Shown: in pieces, positions 60,772 to 64,000 of the stretch
Position numbering within the stretch: the first letter of the stretch is position 1
Layout of the letters: the number at the start of each line of letters is the position of its first letter
Assembly (NCBI GenBank): GCA_964508225.1
Contig: CAZDRX010000009.1
Coordinates: 1-64,000 of the forward strand
Reading direction: 5' to 3'
Origin: CAZDRX01 sp964508225
GTDB lineage: Bacteria > Patescibacteriota > Gracilibacteria > Peribacterales > Peribacteraceae
DNA: 64,000 nucleotides
Notes under the pieces: generated by a model
Told to the model about the DNA's origin: nothing
The model's input: the letters and a program-made list of their open reading frames with translations, nothing else
The model's database searches: none
Program-made: the position numbers and the translations under genes

Positions 60772-61227
60772 ATGGTGCATCGATTTTCAAATCAGCAGGA
60801 AGAGTTCTCCGAGCCTCCGCATCACCAAACTGGAGGAGGGAAAAGCAAGAGTAGCATACTCGAAGGATCGCTCGTGAGTGAATCATTGCGTAAGCTTTCA
60901 GAATTAGAGGTAAAAATCCGTGAAATATTGTGGACTGAAGCTCAGCAAAGAAAGGACCAAAATTCAGAGATCGATGAAATACTCGAAGTCATGAGCGAGG
61001 TTTATACCGAAATGGAGATCACTGCTGCTGCACGGGAAGACGAAACACTCGCTGAGTCAGTGAGAAATGACCCTTCACACTCTACAGAGCGAGTGAAGCT
61101 TGTTCTGAGTGTAGGGACCATCCCTGAAGTTCGTAAAATTGTTGAGCCTCTCTTGCTAGAGAGAAGCAAGATAAAAGCGCGAATCAAGCATATTCAAAGA
61201 CAGATGAAGGACTATCCTAGCAACTAA
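60772..61227 (+). CDS. Hypothetical coiled-coil protein (AT-richer cassette)
   Basis: Protein of 151 residues, helical and charged (VSESLRKLSELEVKIREILW; QNSEIDEILEVMSEVYTEMEI; RSKIKARIKHIQRQMKDY). The start is either 60754 or 60772; the latter is chosen as it avoids the 5' part of the divergent RsmF-like gene. Base composition is visibly lower in GC than the neighbours. First of three plus-strand genes of the same composition. No family recognised. Confidence 0.55.
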   Translation: MVHRFSNQQEEFSEPPHHQTGGGKSKSSILEGSLVSESLRKLSELEVKIREILWTEAQQRKDQNSEIDEILEVMSEVYTEMEITAAAREDETLAESVRNDPSHSTERVKLVLSVGTIPEVRKIVEPLLLERSKIKARIKHIQRQMKDYPSN

Positions 61228-61241
61228 CGTCGACTCTCCCT

Positions 61242-61949
61242 ATGAACCAATACTCCCCTGAGACAGACTCCCCATCTTCACCTGTCATCAATACAGGCTT
61301 GCCTGCAAGCAGCACACTTTTTGATCTTTCCCTCCGGACACAAGACCTGCTTGAAGAAAAACATCCCCAAAGCCTGATCATCGGCACTCACCCAAAGATT
61401 CCCCTTGTCGGCGATGGACTACTTTCCAGCAGCAGATTCGAAGAGGCTGGGCGGACAAGAATTGTCGATTCGCCAAAGGAAGTCCTTGAAAGGCTGAGAA
61501 TGCTCGTCCATCAGCATTACCGCCGGTACGCATGTGTTATGGCGGCCTTCGAATTCCACCATTTCAAGGGCAGAGATCTCAGTGATTTCACAGAACTCCT
61601 ACAGATGCTGAGCCATGGAACGGTGATCATGGCAGATTACACTCTTGCTGGGATACATTCAGAAGTGGCACGTCAGGAGACACAAAGTCGAGTCGAAGTC
61701 ATTCAGCAAGGCATCTATGGAGGATTCGAGAAATGGTTTAACGACCATACCGTCTTCTCAACCCAGGGTTTCCTGGACACCGCGAAAGACGCTGATTGGA
61801 AATCGTTCACAGGATTCACCATGCCAAACCACAAGACGGGGGCGATTGCCTCATCAAGTCTATCGCAGGCTGAACTCACCCTGATTACGAACGAAGCAAT
61901 TCCATCTGCAAGAAATTCTCTCGACTCGTACCCTTCGGTAGCTTACTGA
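61242..61949 (+). CDS. Hypothetical protein, possible degraded methyltransferase fold
   Basis: Protein of 235 residues. The centre (YACVMAAFEFHHFKGRDLSDFTELLQMLSHGTVIMADYTLAGI) resembles the end of a class I SAM methyltransferase core, where a strand, His-His-Phe, a helix and a strand ending in Asp-Tyr recur, but the usual SAM-binding glycine motif is not clear in the N-terminal part. This is a weak guess. It lies 14 bases after the preceding gene and abuts the next one, so the three form an operon. Confidence 0.5.
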   Translation: MNQYSPETDSPSSPVINTGLPASSTLFDLSLRTQDLLEEKHPQSLIIGTHPKIPLVGDGLLSSSRFEEAGRTRIVDSPKEVLERLRMLVHQHYRRYACVMAAFEFHHFKGRDLSDFTELLQMLSHGTVIMADYTLAGIHSEVARQETQSRVEVIQQGIYGGFEKWFNDHTVFSTQGFLDTAKDADWKSFTGFTMPNHKTGAIASSSLSQAELTLITNEAIPSARNSLDSYPSVAY

Positions 61950-61950
61950 T

Positions 61951-62187
61951 ATGTCCACGCGGATAGAGAACATCTCTCTAAACATCATCGGCAATGAACT
62001 GCCAGTCATCCAGCCCGAGGCGACTCGATGCGTGGGATGCCAGTTCACCATCGAGGACTTCGCGGCGTCATCCGCGCTCAGGACTCTCCTCGAAAACGAG
62101 GGCTGTCTCCACGACTGTCCCATCCTCCATCCCGAACCTACACCACGAAGCTCACCAGCTTCCCCGGCACATAAATCTCTTTCTTGA
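61951..62187 (+). CDS. Small Cys-containing protein overlapping the end of leuS
   Basis: The 78-residue protein has CVGC (residues 27-30) and CLHDC (about 52-56), which could bind zinc. The start follows the preceding stop by 1 base. The final 50 bases overlap the 3' end of the convergent leuS, so its last residues (rich in Pro and Ser) may not be functional. Third gene of the AT-richer cassette. No family recognised. Confidence 0.45.
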   Translation: MSTRIENISLNIIGNELPVIQPEATRCVGCQFTIEDFAASSALRTLLENEGCLHDCPILHPEPTPRSSPASPAHKSLS

Positions 62188-64000
62188 TGCCGGACTCAAG
62201 ATACTTCGCGACGTTCTCGAGCTCTTTCGCGAGCTTGAGCACCTCTTCTTTGGATGCATCCTTGGACACCATGAGATCACCGCGGAGTTTGCCGTTCACC
62301 TGCACGACAATCTTCAGCTCATCATCCACGGTGAGCGCCTCGTCATGGACAGGCCATTTCTGCTCGATCGCGAATCCTTTCTGACCGAGCGCGCTCCAGA
62401 GTTCGTCGCTGAGATGCGGCGCAAGCGGCTCGATGAGGAGCGAGACGGCTTTGCAGAATTCGAGTGAGAGAGCATCCTCTTTTTCGGCGAGATTGAGAAG
62501 CTGCATGAGTGAGCTGATCGCGGTATTAAAATGCAGTGTGCGGATGTCCTCCGTCACCTTCTTGATCGTCTTGTGGAGGAGAGATGTGACGGCGGGGCTG
62601 TCCTTGAGCACCTTCCCGTTCGACTTCGTCGTGATCGTGCGGTGAAGCCGCTGCACGAAACGGACGATGCCCATGATGCCGGAATCGTTCCAGTCCCCGC
62701 CGCCCTCGAACGGACCCATGAACATGAGGTACATGCGGAAGACATCGGAGCCGAAGCTCTTCACGAATTCATCGGGGCTCACGACGTTTCCTTTGGACTT
62801 GCTCATCTTCGCGCCCTTGTTCGTGATGAGTCCTTGGTGAACTAATTTTTTGAACGGCTCCGAGTGAGTCACAAAGCCGAAATCCTTGAGTGCCATCATC
62901 ACGAATCGTGCATAGATGAGGTGCATGCAGGCGTGCTCAGGGCCTCCGATGTACATGGAGACGGGCATCCACTTCTTCTCGAGATCCTTGTCGACGAACG
63001 TCTGCTGATCCCCTTCCATGAGGTAGCGCAGATAGTAAAAGCTCGAACAGACGAACGTATCCATGGTATCGAATTCCGGACGCCATCCTTTGCCGAAGAT
63101 CTTCTCCGTGCGCGCGATGAATTCCTTGCTCTCCGTGAGCGGCGATTTTCCCGTCGGCTTGAATTCGACATCGGTCGGGAGTGTCCACGGCAGATGCTCC
63201 TCCGGCACCGGATGCGCCTTGCCCTCCGGATCGTAGACGATCGGAATCGGTGCACCCCAGTACCGCTGACGGCTGAGGAGCCAGTCGCGGAGACGGTACT
63301 GCACCACGGGCTTGGCGATCTTCATCTTCTTCGTCATGTGCTCGATGATGTCGTCGCGGACTTCGCCCCACTTGCGACCCTTGAACTCCTCGGGCTGCTG
63401 CATGACGGCGTTCGGTTCCTTGGCATAGCAATACTCGAGATTCTTTACCTTCTCGGCTTCAGCCGGATCTTCCGGCAGCATGACGGCACGCAGCGGTATG
63501 CCGTACTTCTTGGCGAATGCGAAGTCGCGCGTGTCGTGTGCGCTGCAGTGCACGATGCCCGTGCCGTAATCCATGACGACGAACGATGCGACCCAGATCG
63601 GGAGATCACCCGTACCGAACGGATTCTCCACATAACGACCGGTGAAGATACCTTCCACATGCTCATCGAAGTTGTACTTCTCGGTGGCCTTGAGCTTCTT
63701 CATGCGCGCGACGAACGCGAGCACGTCTTTCTCGTACTTCGTCCCCTTCACCATCTTCTCGATGAGCGGGTGCTCGGGCGCGATGACGGAGAATGTCTGC
63801 GCCATGAACGTCTGCGGCACCGAATCGAAGACTTCGAATTCATCGCCGAGGTCCTTGATCTTGGACGCGATATTCACGCCTTCGTTGCGACCGATCCAGT
63901 TCTGCTGCATGAGCTTCGTCTTCTCCGGCCAGTCGAGATCTTTGTGACCGTCGAGGAGCTTCTGGCTGTACTTCTTGATATTCCAGTACCACTGATCGAG
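62138..64000 (-). CDS. leuS: Leucyl-tRNA synthetase (C-terminal part; N-terminus beyond right edge)
   Basis: The minus frame is open from 62138 to the right edge and codes for at least 621 residues. The visible part includes LMQQNWIGRNEG (just after the HIGH-containing domain), the editing (CP1) domain (VASFVVMDYGTGIVHCSAHDTRDFAFAKKYGI), the KMSKS loop (GAKMSKSKGNVVSPDEFV), and the anticodon-binding and C-terminal domain (LRGDLMVSKDASKEEV). An internal ATG at 63910 is not the true start, because coding continues upstream. Confidence 0.96.
   Translation of the reverse strand, partial: LDQWYWNIKKYSQKLLDGHKDLDWPEKTKLMQQNWIGRNEGVNIASKIKDLGDEFEVFDSVPQTFMAQTFSVIAPEHPLIEKMVKGTKYEKDVLAFVARMKKLKATEKYNFDEHVEGIFTGRYVENPFGTGDLPIWVASFVVMDYGTGIVHCSAHDTRDFAFAKKYGIPLRAVMLPEDPAEAEKVKNLEYCYAKEPNAVMQQPEEFKGRKWGEVRDDIIEHMTKKMKIAKPVVQYRLRDWLLSRQRYWGAPIPIVYDPEGKAHPVPEEHLPWTLPTDVEFKPTGKSPLTESKEFIARTEKIFGKGWRPEFDTMDTFVCSSFYYLRYLMEGDQQTFVDKDLEKKWMPVSMYIGGPEHACMHLIYARFVMMALKDFGFVTHSEPFKKLVHQGLITNKGAKMSKSKGNVVSPDEFVKSFGSDVFRMYLMFMGPFEGGGDWNDSGIMGIVRFVQRLHRTITTKSNGKVLKDSPAVTSLLHKTIKKVTEDIRTLHFNTAISSLMQLLNLAEKEDALSLEFCKAVSLLIEPLAPHLSDELWSALGQKGFAIEQKWPVHDEALTVDDELKIVVQVNGKLRGDLMVSKDASKEEVLKLAKELENVAKYLESGIKKEIYVPGKLVSFVV

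Noticed and set aside
1..64000. CRISPR array, insertion sequence or prophage
   Set aside because: No set of regularly spaced identical repeats, no transposase or integrase, and no phage structural genes were seen; the only repeats are coding or tRNA-derived.
1..64000. Alternative genetic code (UGA read as glycine)
   Set aside because: TGA ends purF, hisS, gyrB and rdgB exactly where the families end, so UGA is a normal stop.

Overview
The window reads as a chromosomal segment of a small-genome bacterium of the Candidate Phyla Radiation, most likely the Peregrinibacteria/Peribacteria branch. This is an inference from the gene mix: a moderately high GC content (about 55-58% by eye), dense gene packing, proteins with S-layer-homology (SLH) domains, a VirB2/TrbC-like pilin, sortase-type surface proteins and many lineage-restricted hypotheticals among core replication, transcription and translation genes. 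TGA is used as an ordinary stop throughout (purF, hisS, rdgB), so the code is standard and not the Gly-UGA code of Gracilibacteria. A run of 10 Ns at 46333-46342 marks an assembly gap inside ftsK.

Layout. 0-3.3 kb: the 5' part of a giant FG-GAP/repeat surface protein that leaves the left edge. 3.4-6.0 kb: typA and a DUF6875-like gene. 6.2-10.2 kb: purF (with a putative leader peptide), purD, prfA. 10.2-16.9 kb: a membrane protein, mnmA, a sortase, an EamA transporter, tRNA-Leu, an asparaginase-like enzyme and an M24 peptidase. 17-22 kb: VirB2-like pilin, PKD/proline-rich protein, SLH beta-propeller protein. 22.1-28.6 kb: tRNA-His, hisS, gyrB, csrA, greA, holA. 28.7-32.1 kb: a dockerin/cohesin/cupredoxin surface operon and a Ser-rich secreted protein. 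32.2-35.3 kb: AEC permease, NTR-SLH-CAP protein, tRNA-Tyr and a tiny Cys-rich histone-fold protein. 35.4-43.6 kb: a 900-residue protein of unknown type and a MarR-HlyD-MacB-like export operon. 43.7-51.1 kb: RmlD-like reductase, YgjP-like peptidase, ftsK, rdgB and hypotheticals. 51.3-60.8 kb: UvrD-family helicase/nuclease, rpoD with a zinc ribbon, patatin, dnaG, an RsmF-like methyltransferase. 60.8-64 kb: an AT-richer three-gene cassette and the 3' part of leuS, which leaves the right edge.

The region mixes core information processing with a cell-surface programme: SLH proteins that could sit in an S-layer, two proteins with C-terminal ETG-plus-membrane-helix tails that the nearby sortase could process, and a cohesin/dockerin pair that could assemble on the surface. 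A recurrent feature is that at least 16 genes have a -10 hexamer only 6-11 bases before the start codon, with little room for a Shine-Dalgarno site; this points to widespread leaderless mRNAs. Candidate novelties are the cysteine-rich mini-histone, the cohesin/dockerin operon, the 900-residue protein with paired helix-turn-helix-like and sigma-region-2-like modules, and the sigma factor with a zinc-ribbon tail.
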